Shown: piece by piece, positions 8,503-15,647 of the stretch | Position numbering within the stretch: position 1 is the first letter of the stretch | How the letters are laid out: the number at the start of each line of letters is the position of its first letter | Source of the DNA: Thiomonas sp. | GTDB lineage: Bacteria > Pseudomonadota > Gammaproteobacteria > Burkholderiales > Burkholderiaceae_C | Direction of reading: 5' to 3' | Length of the DNA stretch: 17,872 nt | Assembly: GCA_028706735.1 (NCBI GenBank) | Contig: JAQTVS010000016.1 | Span: forward strand, 1 to 17,872 | Program-made: the position numbers and the translations under genes | The notes under the pieces: model-generated | The model's database searches: none | What the model was told of the DNA's origin: nothing | The model's input: the letters and a program-made list of their open reading frames with translations, nothing else

Positions 8503-10119
8503 TCAGGTCTGCATGTTCTGCTTGAACACCTGCCCGGCGTGTTCGCGCAGGGTGTGGAACTGGATTTTTGGCGCCAGCTCCTGCATCACCCGCAATTCGC
8601 TGGCGTGCGTCAACAGCACGGCGGGCGCGTCCACCACGTCATAGGCAATGCGGTGTGCGTTGGTGTCGATGAAGCGTTTGAGCGCCTGCGCGTCATCGCA
8701 GGTGAACCAGCGCGCCATGCGGTATTTGCTGCTTTCCATGCGCGCGTCCACGCCGTATTCCGACTGGAGCCGGTGCTGCACCACGTCGAACTGCAGCGTG
8801 CCCACAGCACCTAGCAACAGGCTGCCGCCGGTGAGCGGGCGGAACACTTGAATCGCGCCCTCTTCTCCCAACTGCTGCAAGCCGGTGCGCAGTTGCTTGG
8901 TGCGCATGGGATCTTTGATTTCCACTGACCGAAACATCTCCGGGGCAAAAAACGGCAGCCCGGTGAACTGCAGCTCCTCGCCTTCGCTCAGGCTGTCGCC
9001 CAGATGCAGTGTGCCGTGATTGGGGATGCCAACAATGTCGCCTGCAAACGCCTCGTCGAGCAGTTCGCGCCGCTGTGACATGAACGTCACCACGCTGCCC
9101 GGACGAATGTCCTTGCCGGTGCGCCCGACACGAATTTTCATGCCGCGCTCGAAATGGCCCGAGACAATGCGCACAAAGGCAATGCGGTCGCGGTGCGCCG
9201 GGTCCATATTGGCCTGGATCTTGAACACCACGCCGGTGAAGGCGGTTTCATCCGGCTGCACCACCCGTGTGGTGGCCGCGCGCGGCAAGGGCGACGGCGC
9301 CAGTTCGACCAGGGCATCGAGCACTTCCTGCACGCCGAAGTTGTTGATCGCCGAGCCGAAAAACAGCGGCGATTGCCGCCCTGCGAGAAACTCCGCCGCG
9401 TCGAAGGCCGGAGCCGCATCGCGAAGCAGCCCGATCTCCCCCTGCGCCTGCACATACGCCTGACCGAATCGCTGCATCGATTCGGGGTTGTCCAGTCCGG
9501 TGAGCATCTGATCGTCGTCGCGCACACGCTCCTCGCCCGGACGGAACACGCGCATGCGATCGAGCCGCAGGTCGTACACGCCGTGAAAATCACGCCCCAT
9601 GCCCACCGGCCACGTGAATGGCACCACGGCCATGCCGAGGTTGCGCTCGATCTCGTCCATGAGTTCAAGCGGCTGCCGCACCTCACGGTCCATTTTGTTG
9701 ACGAAGGTGAGAATGGGCGTGTTGCGCGCGCGGCAGACTTCAAGCAGCCGCAAGGTCTGCTCTTCTACGCCATTGGCGGCGTCAATCACCATCAGCGCCG
9801 CGTCCACGGCGGTCAGCACGCGGTAGGTGTCTTCAGAGAAGTCCTGGTGGCCCGGCGTGTCGAGCAGGTTGATGACGCAGTCGCGCCACTCCATCTGCAT
9901 CACCGACGACGCCACGGAAATGCCCCGCTGCTTCTCGATCTCCATCCAGTCCGAGGTGGCATGGCGACTGGCCTTGCGCGCCTTCACGCTGCCTGCAATC
10001 TGGATCGCGCCAGAAAACAGCAGCAGCTTTTCGGTCAGCGTGGTCTTGCCCGCATCCGGGTGAGAAATGATGGCAAAGGTGCGCCGCCTGCGGATTTGCT
10101 CGGAATCGTTCGTGCTCAT
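8503..10119 (-). CDS. prfC: Peptide chain release factor 3
   Basis: RF3 is a translational GTPase that promotes release of RF1 or RF2 from the ribosome after termination. From the chosen start the protein is 538 residues, close to the 529 of E. coli. The G domain shows G1 HPDAGKTT (residues 20-27), the switch I region RGISVASSVMQ, G3 DTPGHQDF and G4 NKMD. Beta-barrel domain sequence such as GRTGKDIRPGSVVTFMSQRR follows. The C-terminal domain includes the RF3-typical LQFDVVQHRLQSEYGVD. The ATG at 10117-10119 gives the standard MSTNDSEQIRRRRTFAI start. Earlier in-frame ATGs reach 10152 but add a non-conserved leader. It is convergent with the DUF2189-type gene and divergent from the dnaQ-type gene. 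Confidence 0.96.
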   Translation of the reverse strand: MSTNDSEQIRRRRTFAIISHPDAGKTTLTEKLLLFSGAIQIAGSVKARKASRHATSDWMEIEKQRGISVASSVMQMEWRDCVINLLDTPGHQDFSEDTYRVLTAVDAALMVIDAANGVEEQTLRLLEVCRARNTPILTFVNKMDREVRQPLELMDEIERNLGMAVVPFTWPVGMGRDFHGVYDLRLDRMRVFRPGEERVRDDDQMLTGLDNPESMQRFGQAYVQAQGEIGLLRDAAPAFDAAEFLAGRQSPLFFGSAINNFGVQEVLDALVELAPSPLPRAATTRVVQPDETAFTGVVFKIQANMDPAHRDRIAFVRIVSGHFERGMKIRVGRTGKDIRPGSVVTFMSQRRELLDEAFAGDIVGIPNHGTLHLGDSLSEGEELQFTGLPFFAPEMFRSVEIKDPMRTKQLRTGLQQLGEEGAIQVFRPLTGGSLLLGAVGTLQFDVVQHRLQSEYGVDARMESSKYRMARWFTCDDAQALKRFIDTNAHRIAYDVVDAPAVLLTHASELRVMQELAPKIQFHTLREHAGQVFKQNMQT

Positions 10120-10294
10120 GGTCTGCGCAGCCGGCATCAATTGCGGCCGCATTCATCTGGAGTAGGCTTTCATCTGCGGGGGAGAATGCGATAGAAAACT
10201 GCCGTCAGTGGCCTTGCAGCCACACCGCCCGCGCATGCGACTGGCCTGAATGGCGTCGCAAACAACCTGCCATTTTGCCTGAGACCCACCCGCC

Positions 10295-11038
10295 ATGACA
10301 CGCCAAATCGTGCTCGACACCGAGACTACCGGACTCAACCCCGGAAGCGGCGACCGCATCATTGAAATCGCCGGCGTCGAACTGTTCAACCGCCGCCTCA
10401 CCGGCAGACATTTTCACACCTACCTCAACCCCGGACGCGCCAGCCACCCCGACGCGCTCAAAGTGCACGGCCTCACCGAAGAATTTCTCGCAGACAAACC
10501 GCGGTTCGAACAGATTGCCGCCGACATGCTGGGATTCGTGCGCGACGCGGAAATCATCATCCACAACGCCCCATTCGACTGCGCCTTTCTCGACGCCGAA
10601 CTCGACCGGCTGAACCTCGCCGCATTCAAACAGCTTGTCCCGATGGTCACCGATACGCTGGTGATGGCCAAGATGCAGTTTCCCGGCAAATTCAACAACC
10701 TCGACGCACTCTGCAAGCGGTTTGGCATCGACAACGCGCACCGCACTCTGCACGGCGCCCTGCTCGATGCCGAACTCCTGGCCGAGGTCTACCTCAGCCT
10801 CACCCGCGGGCAGGAGAGCCTTGTCATTGACCTTGAAGCGCCGCAGCAGCACAAAGCCGTTGCCGCCACACGCCCGCTGGACACCTTCACCCTGCCCCTA
10901 ACCTGTCCAAGCGAAGCAGACCGTATTGCCCACGACGCGTTTCTTCAGCTTCTTGACAAAAAAAGCAAAGGCCAAAGCATCTGGCGTCCGCAGCCTGCGC
11001 CTAGCCCTGATGAGCAACTCCAAAAAAGTGTGCAATAA
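10295..11038 (+). CDS. dnaQ: DNA polymerase III epsilon subunit (3'-5' proofreading exonuclease)
   Basis: The 247-residue protein is a DEDDh exonuclease with all catalytic residues visible. Exo I is LDTETTG (Asp 8, Glu 10), Exo II is HNAPFDCAFLDAE (Asp 95), and Exo III-epsilon is HGALLDAELLAEVY (His 153, Asp 158). The catalytic domain spans about residues 4-175. A less conserved tail follows, as in DnaQ, where it contacts the polymerase alpha subunit. The length agrees with DnaQ (about 243 in E. coli). It would proofread newly made DNA in the replisome. The ATG at 10295 fits the family start; a divergent promoter region of about 175 bp separates it from prfC. It ends 45 bp before the tRNA-Val gene. 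It could be a stand-alone DnaQ-like repair exonuclease, but the standard role is more likely. Confidence 0.93.
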   Translation: MTRQIVLDTETTGLNPGSGDRIIEIAGVELFNRRLTGRHFHTYLNPGRASHPDALKVHGLTEEFLADKPRFEQIAADMLGFVRDAEIIIHNAPFDCAFLDAELDRLNLAAFKQLVPMVTDTLVMAKMQFPGKFNNLDALCKRFGIDNAHRTLHGALLDAELLAEVYLSLTRGQESLVIDLEAPQQHKAVAATRPLDTFTLPLTCPSEADRIAHDAFLQLLDKKSKGQSIWRPQPAPSPDEQLQKSVQ

Positions 11039-11083
11039 TCACCGACTTTGCTGATTGCACCACATCGTTTTGTGGCGCATTTC

Positions 11084-11158
11084 GGGCGGTTAACTCAGCG
11101 GTAGAGTGCCACCTTCACACGGTGGAAGCCACTGGTTCGATCCCAGTACCGCCCACCA
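11084..11158 (+). tRNA. tRNA-Val (anticodon CAC)
   Basis: The gene is 75 nt with CCA encoded. The acceptor stem is GGGCGGT paired with ACCGCCC (11084-11090 and 11148-11154). The anticodon stem CCACC/GGTGG encloses TTCACAC with anticodon CAC at 11116-11118, reading GUG. The T-arm has GGTTCGATCCC. The gene lies 45 bp after the dnaQ-type gene. An integrase remnant starts 175 bp downstream on the same strand, so the 3' end of this tRNA was probably an integration target. The tRNA itself is intact. Confidence 0.96.
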
Positions 11159-11183
11159 GTTTATTATTCAGCATCGTTCACAG

Positions 11184-11227
11184 AAAGCCGTAAAGCATTA
11201 AGAAATCAATGCTTTACGGCTTTTTTT
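11184..11227 (+). terminator. Strong rho-independent terminator after tRNA-Val
   Basis: A perfect 16-bp stem has AAAGCCGTAAAGCATT at 11184-11199 and its complement at 11208-11223, with an 8-nt loop. The stem runs into seven T residues. It ends tRNA-Val transcription and shields the integrase remnant from read-through. If the element joined at the tRNA 3' end, this hairpin came in with the element. Confidence 0.9.
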
Positions 11228-11333
11228 ATGCCGTTGTCGTTCGGTGTTGTTCTTTGACATTCACCACCCAACCGGGGCAAGATTCGGGGCATGTCAATTT
11301 CAGGCGGGACAAGCGCCCTAGAAGGCGAACATC

Positions 11334-11905
11334 ATGCCCCTTAACGAGGCGACCATCCGCAACGCCAAACCTGGCGCCAAATCCATCAAGTTGTTTGACG
11401 AACGTGGCCTCTATCCGGAAATCACCCCAGCTGGGGCAAGCTATGGCGGTTGAAGTACAGCTTTGGGGGCAAGGAAAAGCGCATTTCCCTTGGCGCCTAC
11501 CCTGACGTAAGTCTCAAGGCCGCCCGCGACAAGCGCGATGATGCGCGGCGCATGCTGGCTGGTGGACGCGACCCCAGCGAAGCGAGTAAGGCAGCCAAAG
11601 CCCGCGCGCTGCAGATGGCTGAAGACTCATTCGAGGCCATCGCGATGGAGTGGGCAAAGCGCCACATTGCCGCGCGCTCTGAGAGCCACCGCACCCGCGT
11701 CATCCGCAGGCTTGAGCGTGATGTGTTCGCATTCTTGGGCAAAAAACCTGTTGCGACCATCGCCGCGCCTGACATCCTGGCCATGCTGCGCAAAATCGAG
11801 ATGCGCGGCGTTTTGGACACTGCGCACCGCACCCAGCAGACCATCGGCGCCGTGATTCGCTACGCCGTGGCCACCGGCCGCGCCACCGCAGACCCGACCT
11901 CTGCG
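11334..11905 (+). pseudogene. P4-type integrase remnant, frameshifted and truncated
   Basis: The first 37 codons from ATG 11334 give the N-terminal DUF4102/P4 integrase pattern (MPLNEATIRNAKPGAKSIKL, then FDERGLYPEI). After PAG the frame runs into a stop near 11448. The expected continuation (KLWRLKYSFGGKEKRISLG) is in the next frame, so about one base is missing near 11430 within a run of G. The second frame gives the rest of the DUF4102 domain and the core-binding domain up to IRYAVATGRATADP. It then breaks into IS256-family sequence. The whole catalytic domain (Arg, His-x-x-Arg, Tyr) is gone. It was a tyrosine recombinase aimed at the adjacent tRNA-Val gene and cannot be active now. The exact join, about 11900-11912, is estimated. 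Confidence 0.9.
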
Positions 11906-12467
11906 CAGTCGGCCGCGCCACGGGTCTTCAGGTCGTTGAACACCTTCATCCAGAACTTGGCGCCTTCGGTGTTCCCGATCCACAGCCCGAGGATGTCGCG
12001 GGTGCCGTCGGGCAACACGCCCAGCGCCAGGTCGATCGCTTTGTTGCGCACCACGGCGTCCTCGCGGATCTTGACCCGCAGCGCATCATAGAACACCACC
12101 GGGCACATGGCCTCCAGCGGGCGAGCCTGCCAGGCGCCGTCCTCGGCCATGACCGTCTTGCCGCTCGTGCCGTTGCGCTGATTGCTCGTCGCCTCGGGCT
12201 TGGTCCCGCCACTCGGGTAGCCCAGATGGTGGCCGAGTTCGGCGCCAAGCGCACGCTCGATCAAGGCCTTCTTGAACGCCATCGGCGCGGCGTTGACCTC
12301 GGCTCCCATCATCGGGCCGCTCACGAACTGGTCAAGCAGTTCCTTGGGAATCGACGGCAATGCCGCCGACCTGGCCGCTATGGCCGCGTTTTTCATCTTC
12401 GTCTTGCTTGGCATACATGCTCCGGATGGTCATGCTATGCCTCGCACACAAAAGTCTTGACAGGCTC
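11906..12467 (-). mobile_element. IS256-family insertion sequence remnant
   Basis: The right boundary is inferred from an IS256-like terminal sequence on the minus strand (GAGCCTGTCAAGACTTTTGT) whose outer edge is near 12467. The left boundary is the break into the integrase remnant near 11906, where transposase homology stops after FNDLKTRG. No second end is present, so no target duplication can be checked. The remnant covers only the N-terminal part of the transposase gene, which itself has an internal deletion. Confidence 0.8.
11912..12414 (-). pseudogene. IS256-family transposase, 3'-truncated with internal deletion
   Basis: The frame starts MPSKTKMKNAAIAARS and follows the IS256 (mutator-like) transposase through KKALIERALGAELGHHLGY and NQRNGTSGKTV. 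It then jumps to AWQARPLEAMCPVVFYDALR, GNTEGAKFWMKVF and NDLKTRG. In full-length members some 70 or more residues normally separate the NGTS-KTV and AWQARPL segments; here they are nearly joined, so an in-frame internal deletion is inferred. The first catalytic Asp (FYDAL) remains. The second Asp and the Glu lie in the missing C-terminal part. The last codons read into integrase-derived sequence. The protein cannot transpose DNA. Confidence 0.88.
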
Positions 12468-12565
12468 AAACGGACGTTTTGCTGAATCAGTTCATGCTGA
12501 TTTTCTTGATTAATGCGGCACCGCACCATCTGCAAAGATCACATCACGCTCAAGCGTCGGAAGAT

Positions 12566-13114
12566 TCAGACTGGCAATACGACGCGGCCCCATGCTTCAT
12601 TGATGACTTCTGCCCCAGCCAAGTAAAAGGCCAGCGCAGCAGTGAGCAAGCCGAGATAGCCGCCGAATACGGTCAAACCACCCTGCCCCGTCATGGCGCC
12701 AGCAGCGAGCAGGAAAAATGTCGGCGTGAGAGCGGTGAAAACCAGCATCAGCGCACGCCCCTTTTTCCAGGTCGCAATCCACAAATACGTGGTGAAGACG
12801 CCCCAAAGCAGGAGGTACCAGCCAACAAACGGCCCTTGTACGCCTTTAGCAAAAAAATCGACAAACAACGCAAAACTCCACCAGAACGCACCGTATCCAC
12901 AGAACGCCACAAATCCGAAGCTGTTGCCAACCCCGGCTTCCATAATCCCGGCGACAAATTGAGCCGTGCCGCCAAAGGCAAATGCCGCGGCCAATATCAT
13001 GGGCACATCGGCTCCCGGAAACCAGCCGGCGTTCACCATGCTGAGCAGCCAGGTCGTGAGAGCAAATCCTGACAATCCCAGCGGAGCCGGGTTGATCGCT
13101 TTTTTTCCGTCCAT
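12566..13114 (-). CDS. Acetate uptake transporter, AceTr (GPR1/FUN34/YaaH) family
   Basis: The 182-residue protein has six hydrophobic segments. Near its start is the family signature NPAPLGLSGFALTTW, which takes part in the substrate path of SatP/YaaH proteins. Related members carry acetate and succinate across the inner membrane by proton symport; the substrate here is inferred from family only. I chose ATG 13112-13114 because GAGGAG lies 6 nt before it. A longer reading from 13144 adds ten polar residues. A perfect 8-4-8 palindrome lies about 27-46 bp upstream of the start and may be an operator. It is divergent from the TauE/SafE gene and intact despite being between IS remnants, which argues that it is in use. 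It resembles satP, but orthology is not proven. Confidence 0.93.
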   Translation of the reverse strand: MDGKKAINPAPLGLSGFALTTWLLSMVNAGWFPGADVPMILAAAFAFGGTAQFVAGIMEAGVGNSFGFVAFCGYGAFWWSFALFVDFFAKGVQGPFVGWYLLLWGVFTTYLWIATWKKGRALMLVFTALTPTFFLLAAGAMTGQGGLTVFGGYLGLLTAALAFYLAGAEVINEAWGRVVLPV

Positions 13115-13140
13115 TTCAATCTCCTCATTGTTATCAGGGA

Positions 13141-13160
13141 ACATGACGTGCGCGTCATGT
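13141..13160. promoter_or_regulatory. 8-4-8 palindrome upstream of the acetate transporter gene
   Basis: ACATGACG and CGTCATGT flank a 4-nt spacer (TGCG), making a perfect inverted repeat. It sits 27 bp upstream of the transporter start on the minus strand, close to where a promoter or leader would be. A repressor site is plausible; an RNA hairpin in the leader is the alternative. No regulator gene is nearby. Confidence 0.5.
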
Positions 13161-13326
13161 GGGTCCGCTTCTGGAGCAACCCGCGCGAAGCATCGGCAAC
13201 TCTCCTGACGGCCGCCCTACATGTCACAGACCAGCTGCATGATTTACAACTCGTCGCGTCAGTATCGCCTTGGTGTGTAAAACATCGCCTCGCCACAGTT
13301 CCGCACAAATCCTCACAGACCCTATA

Positions 13327-13369
13327 AGAGTGTTCTTATATGCTTACGCTAGGGTGTTCCGAACACTCT
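13327..13369. promoter_or_regulatory. Inverted-repeat operator candidate before the TauE/SafE gene
   Basis: AGAGTGTTC (13327-13335) and GAACACTCT (13361-13369) are a perfect 9-bp inverted pair. Inside the right half, GTGTTC-C-GAACAC (13354-13366) forms its own short palindrome, so the GTGTTC half-site occurs three times in two orientations. TATAAG at 13323-13328 could be a -10 box overlapping the first half-site. The site ends 26 bp before the start codon, a typical repressor position. The regulator is not in the window. Confidence 0.55.
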
Positions 13370-13395
13370 AATTCTGGACTACTTTCCTCGCCGCC

Positions 13396-14202
13396 ATGCT
13401 CGCAGATCTGACCCTGATTCAACATATCCTGTCCGTCGTTTCCGGCGTGGCCGTCGGTTTCACACTCGGCCTTATTGGTGGTGGCGGCTCTGTTCTTGCG
13501 GTGCCGCTCTTGCTGTATCTGGTGGGTTATCCCAACCCGCACGTTGTGATCGGCACCACAGCGCTGGCAGTCTCGGTCAACGCGTATATCAATCTGATCC
13601 CGCATGCACGCGCAGGCAATGTGCGCTGGAAAGAAGCCATCATTTTTGCGATCATGGGCGCGATCGCCGCCTTCATCGGCTCGTCCCTCGGCAAAGCGGT
13701 CGATGGCAAAAAATTGCTGTTCCTGTTCGCCATTTTGATGCTGGTGATTGCTATTCTCATGGCGCGGCCGAAAAAGGCCAAGCCGGGCGATATCGGAGGG
13801 CATCCGGGACAGTTCTCGATGTGGAAGCTGCTCGTTTCGGCAGGCATCGTTGGCATGCTCTCCGGTTTTTTCGGCATTGGCGGCGGCTTTCTCATTGTTC
13901 CCGGCCTGGTGTTTGCCACAGGCATGCCGATGCTGGCTGCGATTGGGTCTTCACTCTTTTCGGTCGGCACTTTTGGCCTGACAACTGCGGTGAATTACGC
14001 AAGTTCCGGCTTGCTGGACTGGACGGTGGCCGGACTCTATATCGCCGGGGGAATTGCCGGGGGCGTAGTCGGCGCGCGACTGGCAACACATCTGGGCAAA
14101 AGCAGCAAAGGCACGCTGAACATCATTTTTGCGGCATTAGTAGCTGCGGTTGCGGTGTACATGATCTACAAGAACATGTCGGCTTTCGGCATTCACCTCT
14201 AA
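13396..14202 (+). CDS. TauE/SafE family sulfite/sulfur-anion exporter
   Basis: The 268-residue integral membrane protein shows the duplicated TauE/SafE architecture. The first half has VGFTLGLIGGGGSVLAVPLL, and the second half repeats the motif as LSGFFGIGGGFLIVPGLVFA. Each is followed by an ALAVS or GSSLFS helix. About eight hydrophobic segments are visible, with a basic cytoplasmic loop (ARPKKAKPG) in the middle. Family members move sulfite, sulfoacetate, thiosulfate or other organosulfur anions across the inner membrane. The substrate cannot be read from sequence, though a sulfur-oxidising host would make sulfur anions likely. Start at ATG 13396; no strong ribosome-binding site is seen. 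A palindromic operator candidate lies just upstream. The gene ends 37 bp before an IS3-family element, which may have removed any terminator. Confidence 0.93.
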   Translation: MLADLTLIQHILSVVSGVAVGFTLGLIGGGGSVLAVPLLLYLVGYPNPHVVIGTTALAVSVNAYINLIPHARAGNVRWKEAIIFAIMGAIAAFIGSSLGKAVDGKKLLFLFAILMLVIAILMARPKKAKPGDIGGHPGQFSMWKLLVSAGIVGMLSGFFGIGGGFLIVPGLVFATGMPMLAAIGSSLFSVGTFGLTTAVNYASSGLLDWTVAGLYIAGGIAGGVVGARLATHLGKSSKGTLNIIFAALVAAVAVYMIYKNMSAFGIHL

Positions 14203-14313
14203 TCGCGGTCGACCACGGACAGAGGGGGCCCCGCTTGTTTGAACACGATCCGGGGCGAGATAAGTGGATCGGCTGCGGGTTGAAGTCCATGCTGCAGCGG
14301 TTGTCCACGGCGG

Positions 14314-15146
14314 TCAGGCGGCAACCTCCGAGCGCGGCAGCGCGTTCAAGTAAACCACATCGGGCGTGCGTCCGGCGTGGGTCTGGTGCGGCCGGCGCGT
14401 GTCGTAGAAGGCCAGGTACTGGCCGATGCCGGTGCGCGCAGCACTGACGGTCTCATAGGCCTTGAGATAGACCTCCTCGTACTTGATGCTGCGCCACAGG
14501 CGCTCGACGAACACGTTGTCGCGCCAACAGCCTCGACCGTCCATGCTCTGGCGCGCGCCGCTGTCGGCGACGGCCTTGACGAACGCGGCGCTGCTGAACT
14601 GGCTGCCCTGGACGGTGTTGACGATCTCCGGTGTACCGTTGCGGGCAACGGCTTCGTTCAGGGCCTCGACACAGAAGTCGGCTTCCATCGTGATCGACAC
14701 GCGGTGGCTAAGAACCCGGCGGCTGAACCAGTCCAGCACCGCCACCAGGTAGACCCAGCCGCGGGCCATCTGGATGTACGTCACGTCCAGCGCCCAAGCC
14801 TGGTTCGCCCGCTCGACGGTAACGCTGCGCAGCAGGTACGGGAACGCAGGACGCTGCGGGTGCTTGCGGCTGGTGTTGGGCTTGCGATAGAGCGCCTGCA
14901 GACCCATGCCCCGCATCAGCGTGCCCACATGCCGGCGCGGCCGATCTCGGCGCCCTCCAGACGCAGCATGTCACGCAGCATGCGGCTACCGGCGAACGGG
15001 TGCTCCAGGTGCAGCTCGTCGATGCGGCGCATCAGCCGCAGATCGTCGTCGCTGACCGGCTCGGGGTGGTAGTACAGGCTGCCGCGGCTCATGCCCAGCA
15101 ACTGCGCCTGCCGCTTGAGCGGCAGCTTGTGCTCTCGGTCGATCAT
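14314..15146 (-). pseudogene. IS3-family OrfB transposase, frameshifted, catalytic Asp lost
   Basis: From ATG 15144-15146 the frame gives MIDREHKLPLKRQAQLLGMS, then EHPFAGSRMLRDMLRLEGAEIGR, and stops near 14916. The next frame resumes with RRHVGTLMRGMG and runs to 14314, so two extra bases (or one missing) lie near 14935. The downstream part is an rve-type DDE integrase core. The first Asp is in WALDVTYIQM. The second, expected in NTDQGS, is Val (NTVQGSQFS; codon GTC for GAC, 14614-14616). The Glu is in FVERLWRSIKYEEVYL, with the proper 35-residue spacing. Either defect alone should end activity. Confidence 0.92.
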
Positions 15147-15448
15147 CGTCTTGCGCTCAGCAATCCCGCCTTGGTGAGCGCGCCTTCTAAAAAATCATTC
15201 TCCAGCGTCAGTTGGCCAATCTTGGCGTGCAGTTCCTTCACGTCCACCACCGGCGCTGTCGGCGTCGCCACGCCGCCGAATACGTCGGCCGCTCGTTCCT
15301 GCAGTTGCCGCCGCCATTGCGTCACCTGGTTGGGGTGCACGTCGTGGCGCTGCGCCACCTCCGCAATCGTTTGCCCGTCGCGAAGTGCGTCCATCGCCAC
15401 CTTCGCATTGAACACCGCGGAGTGGTTACGCCGGGGTCGTCTGCTCAT
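15143..15448 (-). CDS. IS3-family OrfA (transposase DNA-binding subunit)
   Basis: The 101-residue protein has an N-terminal helix-turn-helix (about residues 12-55: FNAKVAMDALRDGQTIAEVA, then QRHDVHPNQVTQWRRQLQ). A leucine-heptad region follows (VKELHAKIGQLTLENDFLEG). This is the normal plan for IS3-family OrfA proteins, which bind the element ends. Its stop overlaps the orfB start by 4 bases in the -1 frame. OrfA alone can act as a repressor of transposition in this family. The reading frame is intact. Which IS3 subgroup it belongs to I cannot say. Confidence 0.92.
   Translation of the reverse strand: MSRRPRRNHSAVFNAKVAMDALRDGQTIAEVAQRHDVHPNQVTQWRRQLQERAADVFGGVATPTAPVVDVKELHAKIGQLTLENDFLEGALTKAGLLSARR
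15188..15194 (-). promoter_or_regulatory. Candidate -1 frameshift heptamer T TTT TTA in orfA
   Basis: Read in the orfA frame, the codons are GAT TTT TTA, giving the X-XXY-YYZ form of a slippery heptamer. The -1 frame from here stays open without a stop into the orfB ATG. It would fuse OrfA to OrfB, the usual way IS3 elements make the transposase. I did not find a clear downstream stimulatory hairpin. The product would still hit the frameshift in orfB. Confidence 0.55.
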
Positions 15449-15585
15449 CTGCTCTGCTCCTCATCACTCGGGCTCTGTCCTCGCCCACGGGAGCAACCTA
15501 TCCACTTTCAGCCGTGTTCAGTTTTGCGCGGCCACCTCTCCCTGGCGGGTGATGCAGGGCTGATCAGGATGGGGACTTGGGTCGT

Positions 15586-15623
15586 CCGAGGGCGCGCAGG
15601 CGCATGCGCCTGCGCGCCCTCGG
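15586..15623. repeat. 38-bp perfect palindrome
   Basis: The sequence is self-complementary without a spacer from 15586 to 15623, centred at 15604/15605 (GGCGCATGCGCC at the core). It is very GC-rich and would form a stable hairpin or cruciform. It is not part of the IS3 element, whose end is at 15520. It lies upstream, on the plus strand, of two further hairpins and downstream of the tRNA-Ser fragment on the minus strand. Confidence 0.9.
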
Positions 15624-15647
15624 GTCAGCACTCGGCGTGCTGACCCG
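15621..15647. repeat. 11-bp stem inverted repeat next to the 38-bp palindrome
   Basis: CGGGTCAGCAC (15621-15631) and GTGCTGACCCG (15637-15647) form a perfect stem around a 5-nt TCGGC loop. It shares its first bases with the end of the preceding palindrome, so the two hairpins could not form fully together. A third small hairpin follows (ACCGTC/GACGGT, 15658-15675) with a short T-rich tail. Confidence 0.85.

Larger units (their letters stand above)
14240..15520 (-). mobile_element. IS3-family insertion sequence, complete ends but inactive
   Basis: The ends are TGAACACG at 14240-14247 and its inverted complement CGTGTTCA at 15513-15520. Further inside, AAGTGGAT recurs in both ends as imperfect inverted repeat. 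The bases just outside are GTT on both sides (14237-14239 and 15521-15523), fitting the 3-bp target duplication that IS3 elements make. At 1281 bp, with orfA and orfB on the minus strand, the size is typical. The two genes carry a frameshift and a lost catalytic residue, so the copy is dead unless helped in trans. Confidence 0.88.

Noticed and set aside
8485..8505. A bidirectional terminator between the DUF2189-type gene and prfC
   Set aside because: Only a 5-bp CCTGA/TCAGG stem around an AT loop is present, partly inside coding sequence; too weak to report as a feature.
9154..10194. A 346-codon plus-strand frame opposite prfC
   Set aside because: It is the antisense shadow of prfC, rich in His and Arg, with no recognisable motif.
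12483..12512. A terminator after the acetate transporter gene, from the AATCAG/CTGATT hairpin
   Set aside because: The stem is only 6 bp and AT-rich. On the transporter strand it lacks a following T-run and is more than 50 bases beyond the stop.
14377..15072. A 231-codon plus-strand frame across the IS3 element
   Set aside because: It is antisense to orfB, which has clear DDE transposase homology.
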